The translations under genes and the position numbers were made by a program. Under the pieces are notes generated by a model, which saw only the letters and a program-made list of their open reading frames with translations, did no database searches and was not told the DNA's origin. Below, piece after piece: positions 35,219 to 42,719 of a stretch of DNA of 64,000 nucleotides; within the stretch, counting starts at the first letter, position 1, and each line of letters starts with the position of its first letter. The stretch spans positions 310,001 to 374,000 of the forward strand of contig CAKQTG010000002.1 of assembly GCA_934276735.1 (NCBI GenBank), in the 5' to 3' direction. The DNA is from an uncultured Alphaproteobacteria bacterium (GTDB lineage: Bacteria; Pseudomonadota; Alphaproteobacteria; Rs-D84).

Positions 35219-35875
35219 TTATGAATATAATTTTTTAAATCCATTTTCAATTTTTCGAACGTATTCACTGTCGTGATCACGCCAATATTTTGGATCACGC
35301 ATCATGCGTCGCAAATCATTATCGGATAAATTTATATCATCACTATCGGCGGTTTGAACATGTGGTTCCATTGATTGCATCATTCTGTATATGCCTTGGA
35401 TTCCCTGGGGTGTAGTGCACAACGCATCAAATGCGTCACGTGGTAAAAACTGTTCACCAAATGCATTTATTTGTTTGATTGCATCGTTCATTTTTTCATC
35501 ACTGCCAAAGAAATTTTTTAATTCAGAAATTGCAGCAGCCTGAGATTGTGTTGCGAACAAATCAGATATGACTGGTGATAAAAATTCTTGGGCAATGTTA
35601 TAAATTTGCGAAACCTGCGATGACGTCAATCCAATTTCAAAAAATTTTGCTCGCAAATTTTCATCATCAAACAAATCATTTTTTGGATAATTATCTGGTG
35701 CGTCAGGAACACCAATTGCGCGTCTGAAACGATTGCGCGTATCATCGTCGGCATCATCAGACGGCACCGATATCATCGTTCCGATTTTCTTTTCTAATGC
35801 CACATATGATTTTATCAATGCATCTGCGTTTAATGTTCCGTCTTGGTTTTTAAATTTTTCAGGAATATTTTCCAT
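35219..35875 (-). CDS. Phage capsid scaffolding-like protein
   Basis: 218 aa, acidic and helical. The start ENIPEKFKNQDGTLNADALIKSYVALEKKIG and PDAPDNYPKND match the N-terminus common to podovirus scaffolding (T7 gp9-like) proteins; the C-terminal end is basic and aromatic (KIENGFKKLY), as needed to contact capsid subunits. It lies upstream of the capsid gene, separated only by the histone-like gene. More AT-rich than the neighbours. Confidence 0.75.
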   Translation of the reverse strand: MENIPEKFKNQDGTLNADALIKSYVALEKKIGTMISVPSDDADDDTRNRFRRAIGVPDAPDNYPKNDLFDDENLRAKFFEIGLTSSQVSQIYNIAQEFLSPVISDLFATQSQAAAISELKNFFGSDEKMNDAIKQINAFGEQFLPRDAFDALCTTPQGIQGIYRMMQSMEPHVQTADSDDINLSDNDLRRMMRDPKYWRDHDSEYVRKIENGFKKLYS

Positions 35876-35877
35876 TT

Positions 35878-36075
35878 TTAATTTCCTTTGTTTTGATTGT
35901 TTGATTTACGAATAAAATAAATTCCGCCCAATGTGAACAGTGCCTGGCACAAAACAAAAATATCATTGTCACCGACCAAATACGCCGCCACCGCCGACAG
36001 CACACCTACAACCGACATAACGTGCGTGCGTCGGTCGGCCAACCATCCACCACGAATAATTTTTTGTATGCGCAT
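35878..36075 (-). CDS. Small two-TM protein, holin-like
   Basis: 65 aa from the ATG at 36075. A basic N-terminus (RIQKIIRGGWLADRR) is followed by two membrane helices (about 19-37 and 41-58) with a short loop and a charged tail. It lies 13 bases after a cell-wall hydrolase gene, the normal place of a holin. Starts 2 bases upstream of the scaffold gene's ATG in series. Confidence 0.6.
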   Translation of the reverse strand: MRIQKIIRGGWLADRRTHVMSVVGVLSAVAAYLVGDNDIFVLCQALFTLGGIYFIRKSNNQNKGN

Positions 36076-36088
36076 ATTTACCACCTGG

Positions 36089-36499
36089 TTATAAATAGAA
36101 CAATACGCCATCAATGTCGGCGATATATCCGCGCGATGTTGACCATGCGGGCATTTCATCAGCGCGATGGAAACGTGTCGCGCCAAATGACGCATCGGGC
36201 AAATTACCGTGCAGCATCCGCCGCACCACACGCAAACACATTTGAAACGCGCGCGCGTCCGACGTAACATTTAACAATTCATGACGCGCATTATTTTCGT
36301 CCAACGATAAAAACACATCACGGTCCATCACAACAACGTCCGGCGTGACGCCGCGACACCGGGCCAGATTTGAAATCATTGATGTAAATGCCTCGACCAA
36401 TGATAATGAAGTTGCACCAGTTTCAGCATAAACCACGCGTGCAATTTTATATGCGGCACACTGTGACACATCTGGGTTTGTTATCAATTCAAGTTGCAT
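36089..36499 (-). CDS. SleB-type cell-wall hydrolase (endolysin)
   Basis: 136 aa from the ATG at 36499, with GGGGAG before it. It begins near IARVVYAETGATSLSLVEAFTSMISNLA, the Hydrolase_2 pattern (VIYGEA...N.), and ends with GATRFHRADEMPAW and IDGVLFY, the 'GATHYH...W...G.H.FY' end of SleB-like lytic enzymes. Short for the family but both ends of the domain are present. It is the first gene of the phage cluster, unlike most phages where lysis genes come late. Confidence 0.75.
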   Translation of the reverse strand: MQLELITNPDVSQCAAYKIARVVYAETGATSLSLVEAFTSMISNLARCRGVTPDVVVMDRDVFLSLDENNARHELLNVTSDARAFQMCLRVVRRMLHGNLPDASFGATRFHRADEMPAWSTSRGYIADIDGVLFYL

Positions 36500-36538
36500 G
36501 TGCGAACTCCCCTCTTTCCATCTTGTTTTTTTGGCAAT

Positions 36539-36595
36539 AAAAAAGACCGCGTGATTTACGCGGTCAAAAAATAAAAAATCCGCACATTGCGCGGA
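36539..36595 (-). terminator. Two tandem intrinsic terminators in the phage-cluster leader
   Basis: On the minus strand a first hairpin (TCCGC/GCGGA, 36595-36579, then T run) and a second (GACCGCGT, loop AAATC, ACGCGGTC, 36565-36545, then six T). They stop readthrough from birA but also lie between the promoter at 36622-36650 and the first phage gene. Confidence 0.75.
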
Positions 36596-36621
36596 CAGAA
36601 TCTTTACTGTTGATATTTTGA

Positions 36622-36650
36622 ATGGTATCACAAATGATATAAAAAGTCAA
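36622..36650 (-). promoter_or_regulatory. Promoter of the phage cluster
   Basis: On the minus strand TTGACT (36650-36645), 17-base spacer, TACCAT (36627-36622). Start near 36615. Transcripts meet two terminators before the first gene. Confidence 0.55.
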
Positions 36651-36693
36651 GTGTATATTTTTACATTGCCACACAGCCCCAGAGATCTGGCAT

Positions 36694-37377
36694 TTATTTC
36701 ATACTAATTTCGTCACCATATGCCAACAAATATTGCGTTCCGCGCCGCAAAACTAATGCGCCCGATTCATTTATTCCAATCAGTTCTACATTTTCACCAC
36801 GATAACGCACCACCTTGTTCAATGCTGCAGCCAATTCCATCCAACGTGCACGCACATCAGCAAAATCAGCACGCATCCATTTGTCCAGATTACGCATCAG
36901 ACGATTTAACAGTTCTGTGCGTTCCACATTAGCATAATTTTCCAGTTTGGTTGTTTTATATTCGGGCACTGTCGGATTTGATTTTATATTTATGCCAATC
37001 CCAACAATCACAAACGCACCTGCGTATTCAATCAAGACACCGCACACCTTGGCACCGTCAATCAGAATATCATTTGGCCACTTTATTGTTGGACGAATGC
37101 CGAATGAAATCAATGTTTCAGCGATTGCAACCGCAACAACATACGACAAGCGCGAATCACGATTTTCAGATGCGAAAATAAAACTGGCATACAAATTGCC
37201 ATGATGCGAAACCCATGTCCGACGATACCGCCCACGCCCCGCAGATTGGGCCAACGCGACAACAACTGTGCGGTCGCGTGCCGCACCACGAGAAATCAAA
37301 TCCAACGCATATGTTTGCGTACTGGGGATTTTATCAAAAGAAATCAGTTTATATCCCGCCAATTTTATACACCCCAT
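36694..37377 (-). CDS. birA: Biotin-[acetyl-CoA-carboxylase] ligase
   Basis: 227 aa, the monofunctional form without the N-terminal DNA-binding domain. It attaches biotin to the carboxylase carrier protein. Signatures: DKIPSTQTYALDL near the start, AQSAGRGRYRRTW (biotinyl-AMP loop, about 48-60), IKWPNDILIDGAKVCGVLIE (about 97-116) and VGIGINI. It overlaps the end of the upstream winged-helix gene by 29 bases. Confidence 0.95.
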   Translation of the reverse strand: MGCIKLAGYKLISFDKIPSTQTYALDLISRGAARDRTVVVALAQSAGRGRYRRTWVSHHGNLYASFIFASENRDSRLSYVVAVAIAETLISFGIRPTIKWPNDILIDGAKVCGVLIEYAGAFVIVGIGINIKSNPTVPEYKTTKLENYANVERTELLNRLMRNLDKWMRADFADVRARWMELAAALNKVVRYRGENVELIGINESGALVLRRGTQYLLAYGDEISMK

Positions 37378-37768
37378 CAATGTTTTTGATTATGTCACGT
37401 CCGTATGCCCGGCGCAGTTGATATATCGCCGTATCAACAGTATGTGTTGTCGCACGTGGCGAATACCCCAATGCCGTGCGCAATTGTGCCCCCGTCATAC
37501 CACCACTTTTCTGTAACAAAACAATTATTTGCCGTTGTAATGGGGCCAGTGCGACATTTCGTCCAAATATTGACTGAATAATATTTGTATTGTCCATCGC
37601 CGCCAGAATCGCCGCCTTTAATTCCAATATTGTGCAATGCGCGGGGATATTTAATTCGTCAAAAATGACTGTCGCGATATCAGGCGCATCCACCACCACC
37701 GCATTCAAGTCGGCCAGCACCGAACGCCAAACCGCGTCGCCAGAATAGATTCTGATTCCAGTCAGCAT
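37349..37768 (-). CDS. Small protein with OmpR-type winged-helix domain
   Basis: 139 aa. The N-terminal 60 residues look like a reduced receiver domain; the C-terminal half (FGRNVALAPLQRQIIVLLQKSGG then TVDTAIYQLRRAYGRDIIKNIDGVYKI) has the winged-helix pattern of OmpR/PhoB regulators. It is encoded just upstream of and overlapping birA. No phosphorylatable Asp can be assigned with confidence. It may regulate the biotin genes; that is only suggested by position. Confidence 0.6.
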   Translation of the reverse strand: MLTGIRIYSGDAVWRSVLADLNAVVVDAPDIATVIFDELNIPAHCTILELKAAILAAMDNTNIIQSIFGRNVALAPLQRQIIVLLQKSGGMTGAQLRTALGYSPRATTHTVDTAIYQLRRAYGRDIIKNIDGVYKIGGI

Positions 37769-37805
37769 ATAACCAGGATAAACGATGGAAATCCTTATGT
37801 CCAGG

Positions 37806-37832
37806 GAAAAAGACCGCGCATGTGCACGGTCT
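37806..37832 (-). terminator. Terminator of the small HTH gene
   Basis: On the minus strand AGACCG (37832-37827) pairs with CGGTCT (37816-37811), then TTTTTCCC. Confidence 0.6.
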
Positions 37833-37858
37833 GGGCTTTGCGCTTCACAATATCGCGA

Positions 37859-38104
37859 CTATTCCCTAGTTGGATTACGCGGGTCAATAAACTTGGTAAA
37901 ATCGCCAATATTTGCGCCTGTTGACGACAAAATTTTGGAAATACTGTTTGTTGACGGCCAGCGGGGCTGACCTTCGCGCGACCAGCGTTTGCTGCGGTTA
38001 AAGGTGGTTGGATCCAAACCACTGCATTTTGCCAATCCAGAACACGACATGCCGTGCTCGTCAGCGAATCGTTCAATTGCGCGCCATACATCTTCGTGTG
38101 TCAT
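37859..38104 (-). CDS. HTH-only regulator, truncated relative to S24 repressors
   Basis: 81 aa. VWRAIERFADEHGMSCSGLAKCSGLDPTTFNRSKRW followed by RWPSTNSISKIL matches the N-terminal DNA-binding domain of alphaproteobacterial S24 (LexA/C2-like) repressors, which normally continue for another 120-140 residues. Here the frame stops right after that domain and a terminator follows, so the peptidase/dimerisation part is absent. GGAGATAA precedes the ATG. Confidence 0.7.
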   Translation of the reverse strand: MTHEDVWRAIERFADEHGMSCSGLAKCSGLDPTTFNRSKRWSREGQPRWPSTNSISKILSSTGANIGDFTKFIDPRNPTRE

Positions 38105-38275
38105 TATTATCTCCTCTGGTTATAATAGGTGTCATTCCTATACCGTGATTTTATTCCACGATGTGCGACCGAACAACAAGCACGATTTCCTAGGATTTTC
38201 AACAAGTTAGGCAATAAATCCCTCAGGTATAAAAGCCCCACGAAAATTGTCGTAATTTTTTTTTGACAAATATTC

Positions 38276-38304
38276 TTGACAAATAACAAATATTGTATTA
38301 CATT
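38276..38304 (+). promoter_or_regulatory. Promoter of candidate small RNA
   Basis: Perfect TTGACA (38276-38281), 17-base spacer, TACATT (38299-38304). A second TTGACA lies 13 bases upstream. Confidence 0.5.
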
Positions 38305-38310
38305 TCGATT

Positions 38311-38493
38311 CGTCAAAGGGGGCGACCCCAGTGACACGGGGTTCAGGGATTCAGACTCCCTCCTACATTCTCTCTCCTCTGGACTCTGGGCCCCAACCCA
38401 ATTTGAAAGTTTAGAATGCCCATTTCTTTTTCTCCTTTCCTTCCTTTCAGGGCATTCGGAAACACCGCCGGGCAAAACCGGCGGCGTTTTTTT
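38311..38493 (+). ncRNA. Candidate small RNA with CU-rich (anti-Shine-Dalgarno) segments
   Basis: About 180 bases bounded by a promoter and a strong terminator (CCGCCGG 38465-38471, CCGGCGG 38478-38484, then T run). No convincing reading frame. Three unpaired-looking pyrimidine runs, ACTCCCTCCTAC, CTCTCTCCTCTGG and TTCTCCTTTCCTTCC, are complementary to ribosome binding sites; the last is enclosed by a GAATGCCC/GGGCATTC stem. This recalls CU-rich trans-acting RNAs of alphaproteobacteria. No Rfam family recognised. Confidence 0.45.
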
Positions 38494-38499
38494 CTTTGC

Positions 38500-38528
38500 T
38501 TGTATTCATACAACGAACATTATATAAT
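38500..38528 (+). promoter_or_regulatory. Promoter of the structured leader RNA
   Basis: TTGTAT (38500-38505), 17-base spacer, TATAAT (38523-38528). Start near 38535. Confidence 0.65.
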
Positions 38529-38534
38529 ACGGTT

Positions 38535-38705
38535 GCAACGGCGGGTTGCCGTTGTGGGGTGTAAGAACCCCGGCAAGATTGTCCGCAGGGACATAAAAAA
38601 CTCCAACCGATGGTTGGAGGGCTGTGAATATTGAATAAACAGCACTAACATCTTGCTTAGTTCTTAACCTCCAACCACCTGAATTCATATGGTGGTTTTA
38701 TTTTT
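38535..38705 (+). promoter_or_regulatory. Structured leader with mutually exclusive hairpins (attenuator or riboswitch-like)
   Basis: The leader upstream of the XRE gene at 38721. 5' hairpins: CAACGGC/GCCGTTG, GGGG/CCCC and TGTCC/GGACA. Then arm A CTCCAACC (38601-38608), arm B GGTTGGAGG (38612-38620), arm C CCTCCAACC (38668-38676) and arm D GGTGGTT (38691-38697) before T-rich sequence. A pairs with B, and AACCACC (38673-38679) pairs with D as a terminator; or B pairs perfectly with C and frees D. This is the logic of transcription attenuation. The ligand or signal is unknown. Confidence 0.5.
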
Positions 38706-38720
38706 ACACACGGGGGGAAT

Positions 38721-39065
38721 ATGACCGCAATTACCAAAAGTATGGCCGAAAATGAATTCAACCGCCAGGCAGGATTATTTTTGCGCCGGGTGCGCATGAT
38801 GCAGGGATTGCCCCAGAAAGAACTTGCCACACGCACCGGCATCACATTTCAACAGGTGCAAAAATATGAATCGGGCGAGAGTCGCGTTTCACTGTGGCGG
38901 ATGTGCCAATTCGCAGACGCACTGGAAATATCGGTAACACCATTTTTTGAAAATGGATTTCCAGACGCAAAATGTCGCGTTCTGGATTACGGGAAAATAC
39001 AGTGCATGATTGATACAATCGTGCGCGACCTGGGCGAATTGCGTCACGAATTATTGAAACGATAA
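38721..39065 (+). CDS. XRE-family regulator
   Basis: 114 aa. The helix-turn-helix (about 18-72) contains GLPQKELATRTGITFQQVQKYESGESRVS, the classic Cro/C1 type pattern often found in alphaproteobacteria. The rest is a short helical tail. GGGGGGAAT is the ribosome site. The long structured leader upstream suggests control by attenuation. Convergent with the methyltransferase gene, one base apart. Confidence 0.85.
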   Translation: MTAITKSMAENEFNRQAGLFLRRVRMMQGLPQKELATRTGITFQQVQKYESGESRVSLWRMCQFADALEISVTPFFENGFPDAKCRVLDYGKIQCMIDTIVRDLGELRHELLKR

Positions 39066-39066
39066 T

Positions 39067-39990
39067 TTATTTTTCAAATACAGAAAACAGTTCCCAGTGC
39101 GCACTGCCCACGAACTGGTCAACAGGAACCAATTGACGCATTTTATACCCGCCACGGGTCAATACCTGGGCATCACGGGCAAATGTCACGGGATTGCACG
39201 ATACATAGATTACGCGCACGACATCAGACTTTGCAATTTCCTGACACTGGGCCAATGCACCGGCACGCGGCGGGTCCAGCACCACGCAATCATATGTGCG
39301 TAGCATTCCAACCGTTAATGGGTGCGTGAATAAATCGCGCTTTGCGCCCGTGCCGACAATATCAAATCCATCGGCATTTAATGCAAATGTAAAATTCCCC
39401 AGTCCGCAAAACAAATCAGCCGTGCGGTGTGCGCCCTGGGCTGCCGCCACAACCATATGACGCAGTGCATCCGCACTGGCCACCGTTGGCTGTAAAAACG
39501 CGCCTGTTGGATATTGGACCGCATGGCCATCAAAACTGACCATTGGGGTGTCGTGACACGCAATCACGCGGTCGTTCCACGTAATACGAATCACGGGCAG
39601 TTTTTCCGCTGCAGCACGAAAATCGGCCGAAAAATACGGAACATTTGACGTAATCGCAACATCCAGCCCATTGTTGCACAGGGTCACCAGACATGCGCCG
39701 GCACTATTCCACGGCAACGCTGCCAACAATGGCAAGACGTGGTTTATTTCTGGCACCAAATTCGGGCACGACCGCACGGGAACAATATCTTTGGCACGCG
39801 CAGCATAAAAACCAAATTGTCCACCTGCAAACGCAAAATCTGCGCGACGACGCATACCGGCAGGTATCCAAACTGGGGCACCTGTGGGTGCGACATTGCG
39901 CAACATTGCCAATTTTTTATTCTGATAATCGGGCGCAGTAAAATCAAACCGACACCCCCCACACACGCCAAAGAACGGACATGTTTTCAT
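39067..39990 (-). CDS. RNA m5U methyltransferase of the TrmA/RlmC/RlmD family
   Basis: 307 aa from the ATG at 39990 (GGGA upstream; ATG at 40002 also possible). It methylates C5 of uridine in rRNA or tRNA using SAM. CPFFGVCGGCRF holds three of the four Fe-S cysteines. RTADLFCGLGNFTFAL is the SAM site, VVLDPPRAGA the catalytic loop, and VIYVSCNPVTFARD the nucleophilic Cys motif. No TRAM domain precedes it, so it is short and resembles RlmC. Which uridine it modifies cannot be told. Last gene of an operon with two outer-membrane barrels. Confidence 0.88.
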   Translation of the reverse strand: MKTCPFFGVCGGCRFDFTAPDYQNKKLAMLRNVAPTGAPVWIPAGMRRRADFAFAGGQFGFYAARAKDIVPVRSCPNLVPEINHVLPLLAALPWNSAGACLVTLCNNGLDVAITSNVPYFSADFRAAAEKLPVIRITWNDRVIACHDTPMVSFDGHAVQYPTGAFLQPTVASADALRHMVVAAAQGAHRTADLFCGLGNFTFALNADGFDIVGTGAKRDLFTHPLTVGMLRTYDCVVLDPPRAGALAQCQEIAKSDVVRVIYVSCNPVTFARDAQVLTRGGYKMRQLVPVDQFVGSAHWELFSVFEK

Positions 39991-40004
39991 TGGTGTTCCC
40001 ATAT

Positions 40005-40652
40005 CTAGAAATTCAGGCGTACACCGGCACGAAACTGGTGCGCAATTGGTGCAAAATCAGGCACTGCATCAAATTCTGGTTTCAGCATATACATGTAACG
40101 ATACCCCAGGTCAACTGTAAAGTATTCGCCCAGTTCAAACCCAACACCCGCCAGTGCCGCAAACACACCGCTAATTTTTTTATCCAGACGCACATCATCC
40201 GCTGAATTCCAGGACAACCCTGCACCTGCGCCAACATATGGCACAATACGCTGGGTATGGAACAGGCGATACATACTGTCAATACGGGCATCAAATATCG
40301 CATTTATCATGGCGGTATCACCCGTCAATTTAAAAGCCCCCCATTTGGCATCGGTGCGGATATAGTTCGCCTCGACCCGGAATGTGTCCATTGGGCGAAC
40401 GCCGACAACAGCCTCGAACGAAGATGTGTTTTTACCCGACACATGAACCATTTCATCTGATGTATAATTGCCCCACATTGAAAAATCATACATACCACCG
40501 ACATAGAAACGATGACGACTGGCAAAGGCCTGGTCATCATTACCGGAAACTTCATTGGCTGGAACAACAACCTGTTGCACACGATACGGAATCGCCGCAT
40601 TTGCTGCGAACGGTAACATGCACATTACACTAAATAATAATTTTGACTTCAT
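40005..40652 (-). CDS. Outer-membrane beta-barrel protein (second of a pair)
   Basis: 215 aa. Signal peptide ending AANA at about 19. The rest alternates beta strands (RFYVGGMYDFSMWG, FEAVVGVRPMDTFRVEANYIR, VPYVGAGAGLSW, FAALAGVGFELGEYFTVDLGYRYMY) and ends in a C-terminal phenylalanine strand (FRAGVRLNF), the BAM insertion signal. Eight strands, Omp25/OmpW-like in style. It follows its paralogue by 14 bases. Confidence 0.8.
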   Translation of the reverse strand: MKSKLLFSVMCMLPFAANAAIPYRVQQVVVPANEVSGNDDQAFASRHRFYVGGMYDFSMWGNYTSDEMVHVSGKNTSSFEAVVGVRPMDTFRVEANYIRTDAKWGAFKLTGDTAMINAIFDARIDSMYRLFHTQRIVPYVGAGAGLSWNSADDVRLDKKISGVFAALAGVGFELGEYFTVDLGYRYMYMLKPEFDAVPDFAPIAHQFRAGVRLNF

Positions 40653-40666
40653 CTTTGCCACCCACA

Positions 40667-41437
40667 TCAGAAATTCACACGAAATGACGCCATGATGTTG
40701 CTGACGCTGTTTGCGCCACCACGACGAACATCCCAACCAAACCCATTACCAATCATCAACTGGTATTGATACATAACATCAATTCCAATCAAGTCGGTCA
40801 ACATCACGTTAAACCCAGCCGCCGCACGCGGGGCCGCAATCACCAACCCATCGGCACCACGCGGTCCATCAAACTGATAACGGCCCATGCCGGCCCCAAC
40901 ACCAATAAACGGCACAAATGTCCGACGACGAGTTACGTCACCTGTCTGGACATAGCGACGCGCCAAATCAAAATATAACATTGTCCCAACCGTGTGATAC
41001 GTCGCCTGGACGTCACCCAAGTCAGAAAATTCAAACGTCGATTCCTGGAAATCAAATTCGCCACGCACGAACGACGACAAATTCCACCCCAATCCGATTT
41101 GTGTAGACCAACTGCCGCTGCTTTCGTACTTGTGGTCGCCGAAACGCGCCTGCTCGGTTGCAAAGCCCAAGTTTAATCCGCCCCCAAAACGCACATACAT
41201 CGTCGTCGGGATAAACATGCGAATATCAGAATTGTCCGCTGCACCAACCGTCTGGTATACATCTGCCCCCAGTTCACCCGGCGCGACATCTGGCACAGCG
41301 TCTACATTTTTGCGTGCCCCGACCAGGTCCAGCCCCTCGGTCACCTCGGCCTGAAAGCCCCTGTCACTGTATCCAGCCAACGCCACCGATGGCAATATGA
41401 CCGCCAGAATTCCAAAATATGATATTTTTTTCATCAA
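40667..41437 (-). CDS. Outer-membrane beta-barrel protein (first of a pair)
   Basis: 256 aa, signal peptide ending VALA near residue 21. Strands such as MYVRFGGGLNLGFAT, SWSTQIGLGWNLSSFVRGEFDF and FVPFIGVGAGMGRYQF are followed by GIDVMYQYQLMIGNG and the terminal FRVNF. Same architecture as the next gene, so the pair looks like a tandem duplication that has diverged. Likely abundant surface proteins. Confidence 0.8.
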   Translation of the reverse strand: MMKKISYFGILAVILPSVALAGYSDRGFQAEVTEGLDLVGARKNVDAVPDVAPGELGADVYQTVGAADNSDIRMFIPTTMYVRFGGGLNLGFATEQARFGDHKYESSGSWSTQIGLGWNLSSFVRGEFDFQESTFEFSDLGDVQATYHTVGTMLYFDLARRYVQTGDVTRRRTFVPFIGVGAGMGRYQFDGPRGADGLVIAAPRAAAGFNVMLTDLIGIDVMYQYQLMIGNGFGWDVRRGGANSVSNIMASFRVNF

Positions 41438-41485
41438 CTTATACCCATTACTGTATCTTTTTAAAATTCTATCATAAATTGCAAC

Positions 41486-41514
41486 TTGATTCCAGCCTCT
41501 TTTGCGCGTATGAT
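41486..41514 (+). promoter_or_regulatory. lpxI promoter, predicted leaderless
   Basis: TTGATT (41486-41491), 17-base spacer, TATGAT (41509-41514), then 7 bases to the ATG at 41522. No ribosome site. Confidence 0.55.
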
Positions 41515-41521
41515 TTAACGC

Positions 41522-42343
41522 ATGAAGAAAAACACAGACAAAAAAATTGCCCTGGTGGCGGGGGCGTTGTCCCTGCCGTTTTTTACGCGTGACGCATTAA
41601 GACGCGCGGGCTGGGACGTATATATCGTCGGGCTGAAAAATTTCGTTGACCCAAAGTTAAACCCAGACATTACTGTTCGCCTGGGCGGCGCATGGCCGGC
41701 AATTCGTGAATTTCGTCGACGCGGGATTCATAAATTAACGTTTGTTGGGGCATTGGGGCATCCAAATCTTGCTGATATTCGTCCAGACTGGTGGTCAATA
41801 GGTATGCTGATAAGCATTATGAAACATCAACGGGGATATGATTCTATGGGGGTTGCATTGAACAAGGCACTTGAAAAACGTGGATTTGAAATCATCGCTG
41901 CTCAGGACGCAGCACCAGAACTGGCGTTTGAAACCGCTGGGGTAAAGACCAAAACAAAGCCCAGCGCACGCGACACTCGTGACATTGAACGCGCGATTGA
42001 TGTTTCGCATACTATTGGTGCGGCAGACATTGGTGCATCGGTTGTTGTTGATAAACAGGTCATCGCGGTTGAGGCCGCCGAAGGCACCGCCAAAATGCTG
42101 GAACGCGTGGTTGATATGCGCAAAAACAAACGTCGCACCAGCGGGGTATTTGCAAAAATGACCAAACCTGGTCAAGATTTGCGTATTGATATTCCGGCGA
42201 TTGGCGTTGATACTGTTCGCGCAGTCGCAGCAGCCCACTTGCGTGGGATTATAGTGAACGCAAAAACATGCTTTGTCGTGGATAAAGAGGCGACAATTCG
42301 TGCTGCTAACGATGCAAAAATATTTATCGTTGCCGTGGAATAA
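41522..42343 (+). CDS. lpxI: UDP-2,3-diacylglucosamine pyrophosphatase LpxI
   Basis: 273 aa. It hydrolyses UDP-2,3-diacylglucosamine to lipid X in lipid A synthesis; it is the alphaproteobacterial replacement for LpxH. The two DUF1009 halves are visible: an N-terminal part with IALVAGALSLPFFTRDALRR and a C-terminal part with IGASVVVDKQVIAVEAAEGTAKML, KMTKPGQDLRIDIPAIGVDTV and GIIVNAKTCFVVDKE. It implies a lipid A-containing outer membrane. It stands alone, away from lpxA/lpxB. The start lacks a Shine-Dalgarno. Confidence 0.94.
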   Translation: MKKNTDKKIALVAGALSLPFFTRDALRRAGWDVYIVGLKNFVDPKLNPDITVRLGGAWPAIREFRRRGIHKLTFVGALGHPNLADIRPDWWSIGMLISIMKHQRGYDSMGVALNKALEKRGFEIIAAQDAAPELAFETAGVKTKTKPSARDTRDIERAIDVSHTIGAADIGASVVVDKQVIAVEAAEGTAKMLERVVDMRKNKRRTSGVFAKMTKPGQDLRIDIPAIGVDTVRAVAAAHLRGIIVNAKTCFVVDKEATIRAANDAKIFIVAVE

Positions 42344-42345
42344 AA

Positions 42346-42369
42346 AACGCGCCGATGGCGCGTTTTTTT
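42346..42369. terminator. Bidirectional terminator, lpxI and PPIase lipoprotein
   Basis: AACGCGCC (42346-42353), loop GAT, GGCGCGTT (42357-42364), T run; A run on the left serves the convergent gene. Confidence 0.8.
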
Positions 42370-42700
42370 ATTTGATAATGTCTTGGACGGTGACCTTGAA
42401 TACAACGGCCTGGCCCGCCAATTCTGGGTAATAATTTTCTGGGAACGTGATGTTGATGTCACGCGTTTCGCCACGCGTCATTCCAACAACCTGATCTTCA
42501 AAACCTGGGACGAATTGACCACTGCCCAATGTCAGTTTATACCCAGTGGCCGTGCCACCATCGAACTGGACGCCATCTTTGTATCCGGCAAAATCAATTA
42601 CAACCGTATCACCATTTTTTGCAACATCGTTTGCATTGCTGTCGCATGCACCCAACAACATTGCGCCGGCCAGTGCCGCCGCAGACATAATCTTTTTCAT
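42368..42700 (-). CDS. FKBP-type peptidyl-prolyl isomerase lipoprotein
   Basis: 110 aa. Signal sequence with lipobox LGAC at about 16-19, then one FKBP domain: TVVIDFAGYKDGVQFDGG, LTLGSGQFVPGFEDQVVGM, FPENYYPELAGQAVVFKVTV. The order and the FVPGFEDQ/V motif are those of trigger-factor-type FKBP domains. It should fold periplasmic or outer-membrane proteins. Part of a minus-strand pair with the next lipoprotein. Confidence 0.88.
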   Translation of the reverse strand: MKKIMSAAALAGAMLLGACDSNANDVAKNGDTVVIDFAGYKDGVQFDGGTATGYKLTLGSGQFVPGFEDQVVGMTRGETRDINITFPENYYPELAGQAVVFKVTVQDIIK

Positions 42701-42719
42701 CGCTATTTTCCTTTGGCTG

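Noticed and set aside
23664..36499. Ordinary complete prophage with attachment sites
   Set aside because: No integrase, no flanking direct repeats found by eye, no tRNA at either end, and a split terminase.
38311..38493. 6S RNA, 4.5S SRP RNA or tmRNA at this place
   Set aside because: No GGAAGCAGCC SRP loop, no tRNA-like end with TTCGA and CCA, and the 5' and 3' ends do not pair as in 6S RNA.
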